DNA of 64,000 nt from Yoonia maritima (GTDB lineage: Bacteria; Pseudomonadota; Alphaproteobacteria; Rhodobacterales; Rhodobacteraceae), in assembly GCF_002933395.1 (NCBI RefSeq), contig NZ_PKFN01000007.1, positions 558,001 through 622,000 of the forward strand. The letters are read 5' to 3'. Both the position numbers and the translations under genes were made by a program. Of the stretch, positions 8,538 through 17,068 are shown piece by piece. The notes beneath the pieces are model-generated. The model ran no database searches. It saw only the letters and a list, made by a program, of their open reading frames with translations, and had not been told where the DNA came from. The number at the start of each line of letters is the position of its first letter. The stretch's first letter is position 1.

Positions 8538-10007
8538 ATGACCGCATATGATGACTTGATGCAATTCCAACGTGAGACAGAAGCCTTGGGGCAAGTCGCA
8601 GGTCGTCTTGGTTGGGACCAGGAAACAATGATGCCGGAAGGTGCGACGCCGCAACGCGCCGAGGAACATGGCGCGATGGCGAATGTTTTACATGCACGTC
8701 GAATTGATCCACGTGTTGGTGAGTGGCTTTCAAAAGCCGAAGCAATCGATGACATCGCCGCTGCGAACCTGCGTCATATTAAGCGAAGCTTTGAGCGTAC
8801 GACCAAAGTCCCGGCGTCATTAGCGGCAGAGCTGGCGAAAACGACATCGCTTGCGCATCGGACTTGGGCGCAGTGCCGTGCCGATGAAAATGTCGCAGGC
8901 TTTTTACCCGTCCTGCAAAGAGTCGTCGACTTACGCAAGGAAGAAGCGGCAGCCGTTGCAGGAAATGCAGATCCATATGACGCGCTTTTGGACGATTATG
9001 AACCGGGTGCAACAGGCGCTAGCATTGGCGCGATGTTTGACGCACTTCGTCCGCGATTGGTTGCGTTACGTGCTGCGATTCTCGATAGCGACGCACCCCA
9101 AGAACTGTCAGGCAATTTTGACGAGGCCGCGCAGCTAGCACTGTCGGAAAAGCTAGCGCTTGCCTTTGGGTATACGCTGAATAACGGGCGCATTGATAAG
9201 GCTGTGCATCCGTTTTCGTCAGGTTCCGGTATGGATGTGCGAATTACGACCCGAACGAATGCGGTAGATCCGTTCAATTGCTTTTATTCTACGATCCACG
9301 AAGTCGGTCACGCAGCCTATGAACAGGGGATCGATGATCGACATTTATTGACACCACTGGGCGCGGGTGTCTCGATGGGCGTCCATGAAAGTCAAAGCCG
9401 TATTTATGAAAACCAATTGGGGCGCAGTCGTGCGTTTACTGGTTGGCTTTACGGCCAGATGCGCGACAGTTTTGGTGATTTTGGTATTCCGGGCGAAGAT
9501 GCATTCTTTGCGACGGTGAATCGGGTCAATAACGGCTTTATCCGGACCGAGGCGGACGAGGTCCAGTATAACCTGCACGTATTGCTGCGCTTTGATTTGG
9601 AACGCGCGCTGATTTCGGGTGACCTCGATGTCAACGATCTTGAGGCCGCGTGGAATGATCGTTTCGCCGCTGACTTTGGGTACGAAGTTGACAAGCCATC
9701 AAACGGCGTATTGCAGGATGTGCATTGGTCCGAAGGTTTGTTTGGTTATTTTCCGACCTATACACTTGGCAATGTTTATGCAGGCTGTCTGAATGTATCT
9801 TTACGCAAAGCAGTACCTAATTTGGATGATGATTTGGGGCGGGGTGATACATCTGCTGCAACTGCTTGGTTGCGTACGAACCTGCAACAGTTCGGTGGTT
9901 TGCGTTCGCCGATCGATACAATTCAACATGCGACCGGCGAAACCCCTTCCGAAGCACCGTTACTTGACTATTTAGAGCAAAAATTCGGTGAAATTTACGA
10001 CCTGTAA
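8538..10007 (+). CDS. Carboxypeptidase M32 (carboxypeptidase Taq family)
   Basis: Cytoplasmic metallocarboxypeptidase that removes C-terminal residues from peptides. All the M32 family blocks are visible in order: HPFSSG, DVRITT, the zinc site HEVGH (HEXXH), HESQSR with the third metal ligand, and the C-terminal GVLQDVHWSEG. At 489 aa it has the normal length. It begins 4 nt after ctaA, so it is probably co-transcribed although the functions are unrelated. Confidence 0.95.
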   Translation: MTAYDDLMQFQRETEALGQVAGRLGWDQETMMPEGATPQRAEEHGAMANVLHARRIDPRVGEWLSKAEAIDDIAAANLRHIKRSFERTTKVPASLAAELAKTTSLAHRTWAQCRADENVAGFLPVLQRVVDLRKEEAAAVAGNADPYDALLDDYEPGATGASIGAMFDALRPRLVALRAAILDSDAPQELSGNFDEAAQLALSEKLALAFGYTLNNGRIDKAVHPFSSGSGMDVRITTRTNAVDPFNCFYSTIHEVGHAAYEQGIDDRHLLTPLGAGVSMGVHESQSRIYENQLGRSRAFTGWLYGQMRDSFGDFGIPGEDAFFATVNRVNNGFIRTEADEVQYNLHVLLRFDLERALISGDLDVNDLEAAWNDRFAADFGYEVDKPSNGVLQDVHWSEGLFGYFPTYTLGNVYAGCLNVSLRKAVPNLDDDLGRGDTSAATAWLRTNLQQFGGLRSPIDTIQHATGETPSEAPLLDYLEQKFGEIYDL

Positions 10008-10023
10008 GGTAGCGGTCAACATA

Positions 10024-10058
10024 ATTGTACCAGTATGATTTGAAAATATGGGTACAAT
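10024..10058. repeat. Inverted repeat ATTGTACC-N19-GGTACAAT
   Basis: Perfect 8-base arms at 10024-10031 and 10051-10058, located between the carboxypeptidase stop and the DUF1127 terminator. The arms share the ATTGTA/TACAAT core that recurs in front of and inside the mocR start (10371-10461). It may be an additional regulator site or simply a stem-loop; nothing else is seen here. Confidence 0.4.
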
Positions 10059-10075
10059 CAAAATAGCATGGGCGC

Positions 10076-10105
10076 AAAAAAAAAGGGCCGGAGAATATCC
10101 GGCCC
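10076..10105 (-). terminator. Rho-independent terminator of the DUF1127 gene
   Basis: On the minus strand, a perfect 8-bp stem GGGCCGGA/TCCGGCCC with a 5-nt loop is followed by a run of nine T. It lies 20 nt beyond the DUF1127 stop codon, which makes that gene a short single-gene transcript. Confidence 0.9.
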
Positions 10106-10126
10106 AGTCAGGAAGATGCAAACGTA

Positions 10127-10354
10127 TCAGGCCTGCCAGAAAGGTTTAGATCGTTCTGCCTGGGCAGTAGACGCATCCAAACCAATGTCGTTTAATAAAT
10201 ATGGTGATAGGTCCTTGAGGTGACGGCGAGTTTTTCGCCGCATATCCCATTTTGTCACGGCCACGGCAAAGCGAACCGCCGCGCGTGCCATGAGTGGCAT
10301 GGCGGGTTGGGAGCTAAGTGCGGCGAACTGCGCCGCTGGGAGCGCGTGTGACAT
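10127..10354 (-). CDS. DUF1127 domain-containing small basic protein
   Basis: 75-aa protein with start ATG at 10354 preceded by AAGGAA at 8-nt spacing. The C-terminal half has the DUF1127 signature (TRRHLKDLSPYLLNDIGLD), the short helical domain shared by small proteins of Rhizobiales and Rhodobacterales. One family member in Rhodobacter, CcaF1, binds RNA; whether this one does is unknown. It is divergent from the MocR regulator gene and ends in its own strong terminator, so it is likely to be that regulator's target. Confidence 0.88.
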   Translation of the reverse strand: MSHALPAAQFAALSSQPAMPLMARAAVRFAVAVTKWDMRRKTRRHLKDLSPYLLNDIGLDASTAQAERSKPFWQA

Positions 10355-10370
10355 ATGAGGTATTCCTTCA

Positions 10371-10386
10371 ATTGTATTGACACAAT
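10371..10386. promoter_or_regulatory. Putative MocR operator 1 (ATTGTattgacACAAT)
   Basis: Inverted repeat in the DUF1127-mocR divergent promoter region, close to the DUF1127 start. The ATTGT/ACAAT arms match the repeat inside the mocR start (10445-10461), and a third half-site GATACAA is at 10411-10417. MocR/PdxR regulators are known to bind repeated half-sites between divergent genes; assignment here is inference from recurrence and position. Confidence 0.5.
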
Positions 10387-10441
10387 ATAGCGAATTGCTA
10401 TAGGTAAATTGATACAAAGTGTTTTTCTGTAGGTCTAGAAA

Positions 10442-11866
10442 ATGATTGTAACCGATACAATTTGGCAGCCAAATCTTGCCGAGGTTGGGAGGTCAAAATA
10501 TCAAGCGCTTGCGCAGGCGATCCGTGAAGGTGTCGCGTCAGGGCAGCTCCGACCTGGTGAAAAGCTGCCGCCAGTGCGTGATCTGGCCTACCGGGTCAGT
10601 GTGACACCGGGCACAGTTGCACGGGCATATAAGCTTCTTATTGACGAAGGGCGGCTTCACGCGGGGGTTGGCCGGGGTACGTTTGTGTCCGAGCCAAAGC
10701 TGCAGCCTGTACGTAGCCTGCCTGCAGCTGATCGTTTTTTTGACCCCGCGCTTGATCGTGATGGTCAGGCGCATCTTCTGAGCCCGAAAATGCCTGACGT
10801 GGGGCAGGGCGATATCATCCGCGCGGCGATGCGCGATCTTGCGGATACCACTGCGCCAGACATGTTGCTGCGTTATCCAACACGTGACACGGACTTGCCT
10901 GCAAGAGAGGCCTTTGCTGGAACATTGGATTCAAAGCATATTGGCGCGTTCGACATTCACAACATCGTCGCGAGCCATGGGGGGCAGAACGCCATTCTGA
11001 TGATCTTGCAAAGCGTGTTGACTGGGGCAAGCCCTGTTATTGCGGTTGATGAGCTGAGCTATGGTGGATTTCGGTCTGCGGGTGTTTTGTGCCGTGCCGA
11101 GGTTATCGGTATTCCGTGGGATGATGATGGCCCAATGCTTGACGCGCTTGAAGACGCCATCAAGGAACATAAAATTCAAGTGTTTTGCACCTCTGCCGAG
11201 GTATGTAATCCAACGGTAAAGCAGACCACGCCAATGCGGCGCGAACAGATTGCAGCACTTGCGCTTGCGCATGGTGTGCATATTATTGATGACGATTGTT
11301 ATCGCTTGATGAATACAGAGAGGGTTGGCCCAAGTTACCGCGCGCTTTTGCCGGGGTTGGGCTGGTATCTAACGTCACCTTCGAAATCTATCACGGCATC
11401 GCTACGGATTGGTTTTGCTGTGGCTCCCAAGGGGTGGAGCAAGGCGTTGACGCGCACAGCGACTTTTACATCGTTTGGTGTGACACGGATCGTGACTGAC
11501 CTGTATGCAGCGATTATTCGGCATCCGGATTTGGACGCAATCGTGGATCGGGTAAAGGCCCGTATTCGCGATGATATTCTCGCTGCGGTTCAGGTGCTGG
11601 ATGGCTATGACATGCGCTATTCTGAAACGGTTCCGTTTTTGTGGCTTGATCTTCCAATGGGATGGCGCGCCGGAGAGTTTTGTCAGGCAGCAGAAGCTTC
11701 AGGCGTTTTGATTAAATCTGCGGATGATTTTGCGCTGCGTGAAAGCCGTTCGGTGCATGCCGTGCGCATTGCAGTGAATGGTTTAGTCCCGCACGCCCAT
11801 TTCGTTCAAGCGATGGAGCGTTTACGGGACTTATTGGATTATCCGCCAGAAAGGATCGCGATTTAG
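10442..11866 (+). CDS. MocR-type GntR regulator with aminotransferase-like domain
   Basis: 474-aa transcription factor with an N-terminal GntR winged helix (about residues 12-80, LRPGEKLPPVRDLAYR and TVARAYKLL) fused to a fold-type I PLP aminotransferase domain (about 110-470). SPSKSITASLRIGF contains the probable PLP lysine and IDDDCYRL the cofactor aspartate region. Such regulators sense PLP or an amino-compound effector. It is divergent from the DUF1127 gene. An inverted repeat, ATTGTA-N5-TACAAT, begins at its second codon, consistent with autoregulation. The effector is not predictable. Confidence 0.92.
   Translation: MIVTDTIWQPNLAEVGRSKYQALAQAIREGVASGQLRPGEKLPPVRDLAYRVSVTPGTVARAYKLLIDEGRLHAGVGRGTFVSEPKLQPVRSLPAADRFFDPALDRDGQAHLLSPKMPDVGQGDIIRAAMRDLADTTAPDMLLRYPTRDTDLPAREAFAGTLDSKHIGAFDIHNIVASHGGQNAILMILQSVLTGASPVIAVDELSYGGFRSAGVLCRAEVIGIPWDDDGPMLDALEDAIKEHKIQVFCTSAEVCNPTVKQTTPMRREQIAALALAHGVHIIDDDCYRLMNTERVGPSYRALLPGLGWYLTSPSKSITASLRIGFAVAPKGWSKALTRTATFTSFGVTRIVTDLYAAIIRHPDLDAIVDRVKARIRDDILAAVQVLDGYDMRYSETVPFLWLDLPMGWRAGEFCQAAEASGVLIKSADDFALRESRSVHAVRIAVNGLVPHAHFVQAMERLRDLLDYPPERIAI
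10445..10461. promoter_or_regulatory. Putative MocR operator 2, perfect ATTGTA-N5-TACAAT palindrome in the mocR start
   Basis: Perfect 6-bp arms separated by ACCGA, beginning one base after the mocR ATG. It shares arms with the repeat at 10371-10386. A regulator bound here would block its own initiation region; this is inferred, not shown. Confidence 0.5.
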
Positions 11867-11932
11867 TTGGGGTAAAATAATACCTAATTTCTAAGGGATT
11901 GTTTTTAAACAATTAATCATTGGTAAGTGTGC

Positions 11933-11960
11933 TTGACTGTGTTTGTGGCCACTATATAAC
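11933..11960 (+). promoter_or_regulatory. Probable sigma-70-type promoter of rplM-rpsI
   Basis: TTGACT (11933-11938) and TATAAC (11955-11960) are spaced 16 nt, about 50 nt before the rplM start. This is the strongest -35/-10 pair I could read in the window and fits a highly expressed ribosomal operon. Confidence 0.6.
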
Positions 11961-12012
11961 GCCCCAATCCGAATGACTGTGGCCTTGTGCCACCCCAAAC
12001 TTCTGGTGAGAT

Positions 12013-12474
12013 ATGAAAACCTTTACCGCTACCCCAGCGGATATCGACAAGAAATGGATCCTGATCGACGCTGAAGGCGTTGTTCTTGGTCGTCTTGCTT
12101 CGATCATCGCTATGCGCTTGCGCGGCAAGCATAAACCGTCCTTCACTCCGCACATGGATATGGGCGACAACGTTATTGTCATCAACTGTGAAAAAATCCA
12201 GATGACCGGCAACAAGCGTGACGAAAAATACTACTGGCACACTGGTCATCCCGGCGGGATCAAAGAAAAGACCAAAGCCGACATTCTGGAAGGCGCACAC
12301 CCAGAGCGCGTCGTCATGAAAGCTGTTCAGCGCATGTTGCCAGGCGGCAAGCTGTCCCGTCAGCAAATGACTCACCTGCGTGTATTCGCTGGTACTGAGC
12401 ACGGTATGGAAGCGCAGAAGCCTGAAGTTCTGGACGTTAAGTCCATGAACAAAAAGAACACGAGGACTGCATAA
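12013..12474 (+). CDS. rplM: 50S ribosomal protein L13
   Basis: 153-aa ribosomal protein L13, an early-binding component of the large subunit on 23S rRNA. Typical signatures are [16 protein letters not shown] near the N-terminus, [12 protein letters not shown], and [14 protein letters not shown]. Its stop codon overlaps the rpsI start by one base (TAATG), the usual coupled L13-S9 operon. Confidence 0.98.
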   Translation: MKTFTATPADIDKKWILIDAEGVVLGRLASIIAMRLRGKHKPSFTPHMDMGDNVIVINCEKIQMTGNKRDEKYYWHTGHPGGIKEKTKADILEGAHPERVVMKAVQRMLPGGKLSRQQMTHLRVFAGTEHGMEAQKPEVLDVKSMNKKNTRTA

Positions 12475-12962
12475 TGACTGATCAAGTGAATTCTCTCGAA
12501 GAGCTGGGCCAAGTCGCTGAAGCAGCTGAAGTTGTTGTAGAAGTTGCTGCGCCACGTGAACCAGTTCGTGATGAACTAGGCCGTTCTTATGCAACTGGTA
12601 AGCGTAAAGACGCGGTTGCACGCGTTTGGATCAAGCCAGGTTCTGGTAAGGTCACCGTGAACGGCAAAGAAATGAACAAATACTTTGCACGTCCGGTTCT
12701 GCAGATGATCCTGCGTCAGCCTTTCCAGGTTGCTGGTGTTGTTGATCAGTTCGACGTCATGGCAACTGTTGCTGGTGGAGGTCTTTCTGGTCAAGCTGGT
12801 GCGGTTAAGCACGGTGTTTCTAAGGCACTGCAGTTGTACGATCCGTCACTGCGCGCTGCCTTGAAAGCTGCTGGCTTCCTGACACGCGATAGCCGTGTTG
12901 TTGAACGTAAGAAATACGGTAAGCGCAAAGCGCGTCGTAGCTTCCAGTTCTCTAAGCGTTAA
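12474..12962 (+). CDS. rpsI: 30S ribosomal protein S9
   Basis: 162-aa ribosomal protein S9; its C-terminal tail reaches the P-site t[34 protein letters not shown] and the terminal [11 protein letters not shown] are diagnostic. The N-terminal 30 residues are an acidic extension common in alphaproteobacterial S9. It is translationally coupled to rplM and followed by a strong terminator. Confidence 0.98.
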   Translation: MTDQVNSLEELGQVAEAAEVVVEVAAPREPVRDELGRSYATGKRKDAVARVWIKPGSGKVTVNGKEMNKYFARPVLQMILRQPFQVAGVVDQFDVMATVAGGGLSGQAGAVKHGVSKALQLYDPSLRAALKAAGFLTRDSRVVERKKYGKRKARRSFQFSKR

Positions 12963-12985
12963 TCGCTGCTACATGTTTTCGAAAG

Positions 12986-13011
12986 GGGCGGTCCAGCGGG
13001 CCGCCCTTTTT
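12986..13011 (+). terminator. Rho-independent terminator of rplM-rpsI
   Basis: GGGCGGTCC and GGGCCGCCC form a 9-bp stem (one G-T pair) with a 3-nt loop, followed by TTTTT, 24 nt after the rpsI stop. Confidence 0.88.
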
Positions 13012-13065
13012 GCATTGTGTTGGTCCAGATTGTATTGCAGGTTTGGCTGCAGAAAAGGAAGCCCG

Positions 13066-13692
13066 ATGTATATTCCGGCACATTTCAATGAAACTGACTC
13101 GGAAGCTGTGCAGGCATTAATAACCGAGTTTCCATTGGCGACTTTGGTGGCGCACACGGATCATGGTTTGGTTGCGAACCATTTTCCATTGATCGCAGTC
13201 GGTAAAGATCAATTGGTAGGTCATTTGGCTTTAGCGAATGACTTACATCGTTTGCTGCCAGCCGGATCAGATATTATGGCTATATTTCAATCGGATGACG
13301 CCTATATCTCACCTAATTGGTATCCATCAAAGGCCGAGCATCACAAGGCTGTTCCAACATGGAATTACCAAACAGTTCATATCCACGGCAAGATTACGTT
13401 TCAGCACGACAACAAATCCAAAATCGCGGCTGTCGGTCGTTTGACACAAAAACATGAACGGGTCGTGAATGGCGTCGATGCTTGGAAGATGTCGGACGCG
13501 CCAAAGGAATTCATGGCGGGCATGTTAGACAATATCGTCGCGTTTGAGATCGAGGTTACCAAAGTCTTAGCCAAATCGAAGCTAAGCCAAAATAGATCGT
13601 CCGATGACATTGAAAGCGTCGCATCGCAGTTAAATACGGCCGGCAAAGTTGGGCTAAGCCGCAAAATGCAGCCAACTGACAAACAGGCATAA
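13066..13692 (+). CDS. FMN-binding negative transcriptional regulator, PaiB family
   Basis: 208-aa protein of the PaiB family, flavin-reductase-like proteins annotated as negative regulators after Bacillus PaiB. I chose the ATG at 13066, preceded by AAAAGGAA; it starts MYIPAHFNETD as family members do. The pattern WYPSKAEHHKAVPTWNYQ and the C-terminal FEIEVTKVLAKSKLSQN are typical. It could equally be an FMN-dependent oxidoreductase. It stands before polyamine-type transporter genes, which is suggestive because Bacillus paiAB is linked to polyamine metabolism, but a functional tie is inference. Confidence 0.85.
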   Translation: MYIPAHFNETDSEAVQALITEFPLATLVAHTDHGLVANHFPLIAVGKDQLVGHLALANDLHRLLPAGSDIMAIFQSDDAYISPNWYPSKAEHHKAVPTWNYQTVHIHGKITFQHDNKSKIAAVGRLTQKHERVVNGVDAWKMSDAPKEFMAGMLDNIVAFEIEVTKVLAKSKLSQNRSSDDIESVASQLNTAGKVGLSRKMQPTDKQA

Positions 13693-13786
13693 ATTCTGCA
13701 CGTTTTGTCCGCTGATTTGTAAAGCCGATGACTAGATTTCATTTTGGATATTGATCTTTTCCGTGCTTCAGTGAAAGCATCGGTCC

Positions 13787-14659
13787 ATGCTGAGTAAATT
13801 CCTCTCTTCTGAAAATGGTCGCGGGCTTTTGATGGTGAGCCCGCCATTTCTTTACGCCATGTTGCTTATGGCGTTCCCATTGATCGCGATCTTCTTGTTC
13901 AGCTTTTGGACGCAAGATTTTATGACGCTGGATACGACATTCACGTTGAATAACTACCGCGAAATAGCCGAAAAGCCGATTTATGGCGCACTGCTACAGC
14001 GGTCACTGTTCGTGTCGGCGTCGGTCACGGCTGTGACAGTGTTGCTGGCCTTTCCGGTGGCATATTTCCTGTCTTTCCATGTGCGTCCAGATCGCAAGTC
14101 GCTCTGGCTGTTCCTGATCACGATTCCCTTTTGGACATCCTATTTGATCCGGGTTTTTCTTTGGAAAGTCATCTTGGGCTATAATGGCGTGATCAACACT
14201 GGGCTGATCAATGTGGGGCTGATTGACGAACCACTGACGTTCATTTTGTATAACGTGAATGCTGTGATCATCACGCTTGCGCACGCATTTGCCCCGTTTG
14301 CGATCCTGCCCATTTTCGTGGCGCTTGAAAAAATCGACCGCTCGCTGCTTGAGGCTTCGCAAGACCTTGGGGAAAGCAAATTCATGACGTTTATGCGTAT
14401 CACGCTACCACTGGCGATGCCGGGTGTGGTTGGTGCAGTGTTGATCGTCTTTATCCCGACGATTGGCGATTATGTGACCCCTGAATTGATGGGTGGTGCT
14501 GGTGGCAAACTGATCGCAAATATGATCCAGACGCAGTTTTTGGCGTTGAACAACGCGCCATTGGGTGCCGCGCTGGCTATTGTTGCGATGTTGTGTGTCA
14601 CAGCGATCAGCCTGACCTTTGTGTTAATCAACCGTCGCTGGCTAAAGGGGCGTTCATGA
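13787..14659 (+). CDS. ABC transporter permease, PotB type (polyamine-like)
   Basis: 290-aa inner-membrane permease with six predicted transmembrane segments. The EAA loop that docks the ATPase reads as EASQDLGESKFMTFMRITLPLAMPG around residues 190-213. It resembles PotB/PotH of spermidine/putrescine importers. It is the first gene of a three-gene cluster with the second permease overlapping by 4 nt; no periplasmic binding protein gene lies nearby, so the exact substrate cannot be read from context. Confidence 0.9.
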   Translation: MLSKFLSSENGRGLLMVSPPFLYAMLLMAFPLIAIFLFSFWTQDFMTLDTTFTLNNYREIAEKPIYGALLQRSLFVSASVTAVTVLLAFPVAYFLSFHVRPDRKSLWLFLITIPFWTSYLIRVFLWKVILGYNGVINTGLINVGLIDEPLTFILYNVNAVIITLAHAFAPFAILPIFVALEKIDRSLLEASQDLGESKFMTFMRITLPLAMPGVVGAVLIVFIPTIGDYVTPELMGGAGGKLIANMIQTQFLALNNAPLGAALAIVAMLCVTAISLTFVLINRRWLKGRS

Positions 14660-15456
14660 GCCTTCGTATCTATGCCATCGCTTATCTGATCTTTCTTTAT
14701 GCGCCGATAATTTTGCTACCAATCTTTGCGTTCAACGACGCAACGATTATTGCCTTTCCACTAAGCGGATTTACGACCGATTGGTTCACAGAGCTGGCCA
14801 GTAATAAGTCGCTTCATGCCGCAGTTAAGAATTCGCTGTTTATCGCGCTGGTATCGGCGATCACGTCAACAATTTTGGGTGTTTGTGCCGCGCGGGCAGG
14901 GGCGATGCATCGCTTTCGGTTCAAGGCGGGGATCATGGGTTTCATCATGTTGCCACTGGTCTTGCCCGAAATTATCGTTGCCGTGTCATTGCTGGTTGTT
15001 GTGGTGCAGATCTTTGATCTGGGTCTATCGAATTGGACGATCATTGCCGCGCATGTGCTGATCTGTACACCCTTTTGTATCGCGATCCTTAACGGTGCGT
15101 TCCAAAATCTTGATCCAGCTATGGAAGAGGCCGCAATGGACCTTGGCGAAAGCCGGTTTTCCGCGTTCCGCCTTGTGACGTTGCCGCTGGTGATGCCGGG
15201 GATCATTTCGTCGATGCTGATCGCCTTCACGATCTCACTTGATGAATTCATCATCGCATTCTTCTTGTCCGGTGCCAGCCCGACGATGCCCGTCTATATC
15301 TGGGGCTTGCTACGCTTTCCGGCATCCTTGCCAGTCGTGATGGCGCTTGGAACGATTTTGGTGGCGCTGTCCATCGTGCTTTTGACAATTGCAGAGCTTT
15401 TGCGCCGCCGGGGATTGGCCCGCGCGGGTGTGAAAGACAAAGGGGGTTTTCTGTGA
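14656..15456 (+). CDS. ABC transporter permease, PotC type (polyamine-like)
   Basis: 266-aa second permease subunit with six predicted transmembrane segments and an EAA loop (EAAMDLGESRFSAFRLVTLP). The start ATG at 14656 overlaps the stop of the first permease (ATGA). In PotC homologues the conserved SLDEFIIAFFLSG segment follows, and it is present here. The next gene, the ATPase, again overlaps by 4 nt, so the three are translationally coupled. Confidence 0.9.
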   Translation: MSLRIYAIAYLIFLYAPIILLPIFAFNDATIIAFPLSGFTTDWFTELASNKSLHAAVKNSLFIALVSAITSTILGVCAARAGAMHRFRFKAGIMGFIMLPLVLPEIIVAVSLLVVVVQIFDLGLSNWTIIAAHVLICTPFCIAILNGAFQNLDPAMEEAAMDLGESRFSAFRLVTLPLVMPGIISSMLIAFTISLDEFIIAFFLSGASPTMPVYIWGLLRFPASLPVVMALGTILVALSIVLLTIAELLRRRGLARAGVKDKGGFL

Positions 15457-16538
15457 CCGCTTTGATCACGCTTACGGGCGTTAACAAATACTACGCCGAT
15501 TATCACGCCTTGCGTGAAATCAACCTGACCATCAATGCCGGAGAGTTCTTTTCCCTGCTAGGACCTTCGGGTTGCGGTAAGACCACATTGCTGCGCACCA
15601 TTGCAGGTTTTGAGAGCGTCTCGGACGGTGTTGTGATGATCGGTGGAAAGGACATGGCAGATGTTCCCGCCAACCTGCGCCCCACGAATATGGTGTTTCA
15701 GTCGTATGCGATTTTCCCGCATTTGACTGTGGCCGAAAACGTGGCCTTTGGTCTTCGGAAATCTAAAGACCTTGATAAGCCAACAAAGGCCAAGATGGTC
15801 GAGGAAGCGCTAACGATGGTTGGTCTTGCGGGCTATGGTAAACGCGCGGCACACGCATTGTCAGGTGGGCAGCGGCAGCGGGTAGCACTGGCGCGCGCCC
15901 TGATCTTGAAACCTAAGGTGCTGTTGCTGGACGAGCCGCTTTCAGCCTTGGATAAAAAGATGCGCGAACAGATGCAGGTCGAGTTAATCCGGCTGCAGCG
16001 TCAGGTCGGGATTACATTTATCTTGGTCACCCATGACCAAGAAGAAGCACTCGTTATGTCTGACCGTATCGCCGTCATGTTCGAGGGAGAGATCGGGCAG
16101 CTGGCCGATCCAGAAACGCTTTATCGTCGTCCTAATTCTCGACGCGTAGCAAGTTTTATAGGTAAAATGAATTTCTTAGATGCCGAAGTTAATGCGGTAT
16201 CTGAGGAGATTGACGTGACCGTTCAGGGGCTAGGCCCTCTGAAAATATCGGCGGAACAAGCACCCGAAGAAGTTTCGGTTGGTCCTGCAGTTGCGGGTAT
16301 TCGTCCAGAAACGCTTGGCATTTTGTTCGAAGGGGAAACGACTAATCGTAAGCTCGTCGATGGCGTGGTGGATGAGGTCGTCTATTATGGTGATATGACC
16401 TATTATGACGTGCGGATCGATGGCGTCGCGCAACCGTTGAATATCGCGATGAAGAACCTGATTGGTCGTCCGGTTCTAGATGTTGGCGCCAAGACGCGTG
16501 TGATTTGGGATGAACGGTCTTTGGTGCTGTTAAAATAG
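15453..16538 (+). CDS. ABC transporter ATP-binding protein, PotA type
   Basis: 361-aa ATPase energising the two preceding permeases. It begins with GTG at 15453, overlapping the preceding stop. Walker A (GPSGCGKTT), the Q-loop (VFQSYAIFPHLTV), signature (LSGGQRQR), Walker B (VLLLDEPLSALD) and the H-loop (THDQEEA) are intact. The C-terminal 110 residues form a TOBE/MOP-like regulatory domain as in PotA. No potD/potF gene is within 3 kb; the binding protein must be encoded elsewhere. Confidence 0.92.
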   Translation: MTALITLTGVNKYYADYHALREINLTINAGEFFSLLGPSGCGKTTLLRTIAGFESVSDGVVMIGGKDMADVPANLRPTNMVFQSYAIFPHLTVAENVAFGLRKSKDLDKPTKAKMVEEALTMVGLAGYGKRAAHALSGGQRQRVALARALILKPKVLLLDEPLSALDKKMREQMQVELIRLQRQVGITFILVTHDQEEALVMSDRIAVMFEGEIGQLADPETLYRRPNSRRVASFIGKMNFLDAEVNAVSEEIDVTVQGLGPLKISAEQAPEEVSVGPAVAGIRPETLGILFEGETTNRKLVDGVVDEVVYYGDMTYYDVRIDGVAQPLNIAMKNLIGRPVLDVGAKTRVIWDERSLVLLK

Positions 16539-16541
16539 CGT

Positions 16542-17060
16542 TTATTCGATCACAAACGCATAGCGGATCGCGATTGTCTCTAATCCGGGGTTCAAATTTT
16601 GGGTGTCGCCATTTGACCGGTGATCATAAAGCAGCGCCAGTGTTCCACCGTTGTCGAACCTATAGCCAAGCCCCAAGGCCGACCGAAAATGAAGGCTGCC
16701 CCCCAGATCGGGCCCATTTCCACGTGAATAGAGGCCGGGCATTAACGATGTTTCCAAAAACAGGGGCCCTGCGATCATATCTTGGCTTGTCCACTTAAAG
16801 CCTGCGCCGACCCAAAGCCCGTTTTCATCCGTAAGCGACGCGCCAATCGTTGGCTGAAACGGGCCAAACTGACGCGGCAAATCATAGCCAAAGTAGACTT
16901 CTTCGCTTTGCTGTTCTTCTTGAAACAGTACTTGTCCGCCTTGCAAAGATATACGCGCGCTAGCATCGTATTCTTGTAAGCAACGACCGGTCTTGCAGTC
17001 GTTTAGTCCCATATCTGTCAGGCTGGTGATGAGGAAAATTAGTGCTAAAGAACCGTCCAT
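16542..17060 (-). CDS. Acyloxyacyl hydrolase, PagL-like lipid A 3-O-deacylase
   Basis: 172-aa predicted outer-membrane beta-barrel enzyme that would remove the 3-O acyl chain from lipid A. The PagL catalytic triad can be read as His147-x-Ser149 with Asn150, and Glu161 exactly 14 residues after the histidine, the spacing in Pseudomonas PagL. An N-terminal hydrophobic stretch could be a signal peptide. The protein ends with an aromatic strand (IRYAFVIE), as barrel proteins often do. It starts 8 nt behind the tetR stop, as third gene of a ppk2-tetR-pagL group. Confidence 0.8.
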   Translation of the reverse strand: MDGSLALIFLITSLTDMGLNDCKTGRCLQEYDASARISLQGGQVLFQEEQQSEEVYFGYDLPRQFGPFQPTIGASLTDENGLWVGAGFKWTSQDMIAGPLFLETSLMPGLYSRGNGPDLGGSLHFRSALGLGYRFDNGGTLALLYDHRSNGDTQNLNPGLETIAIRYAFVIE

Positions 17061-17068
17061 TGTCGTCC

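Noticed and set aside
10076-10126. CcsR-like sRNA cluster downstream of the DUF1127 gene, as after Rhodobacter ccaF1
   Set aside because: Only about 20 nt separate the stop and the terminator stem, leaving no room, and no CCUCC-type loop is seen.
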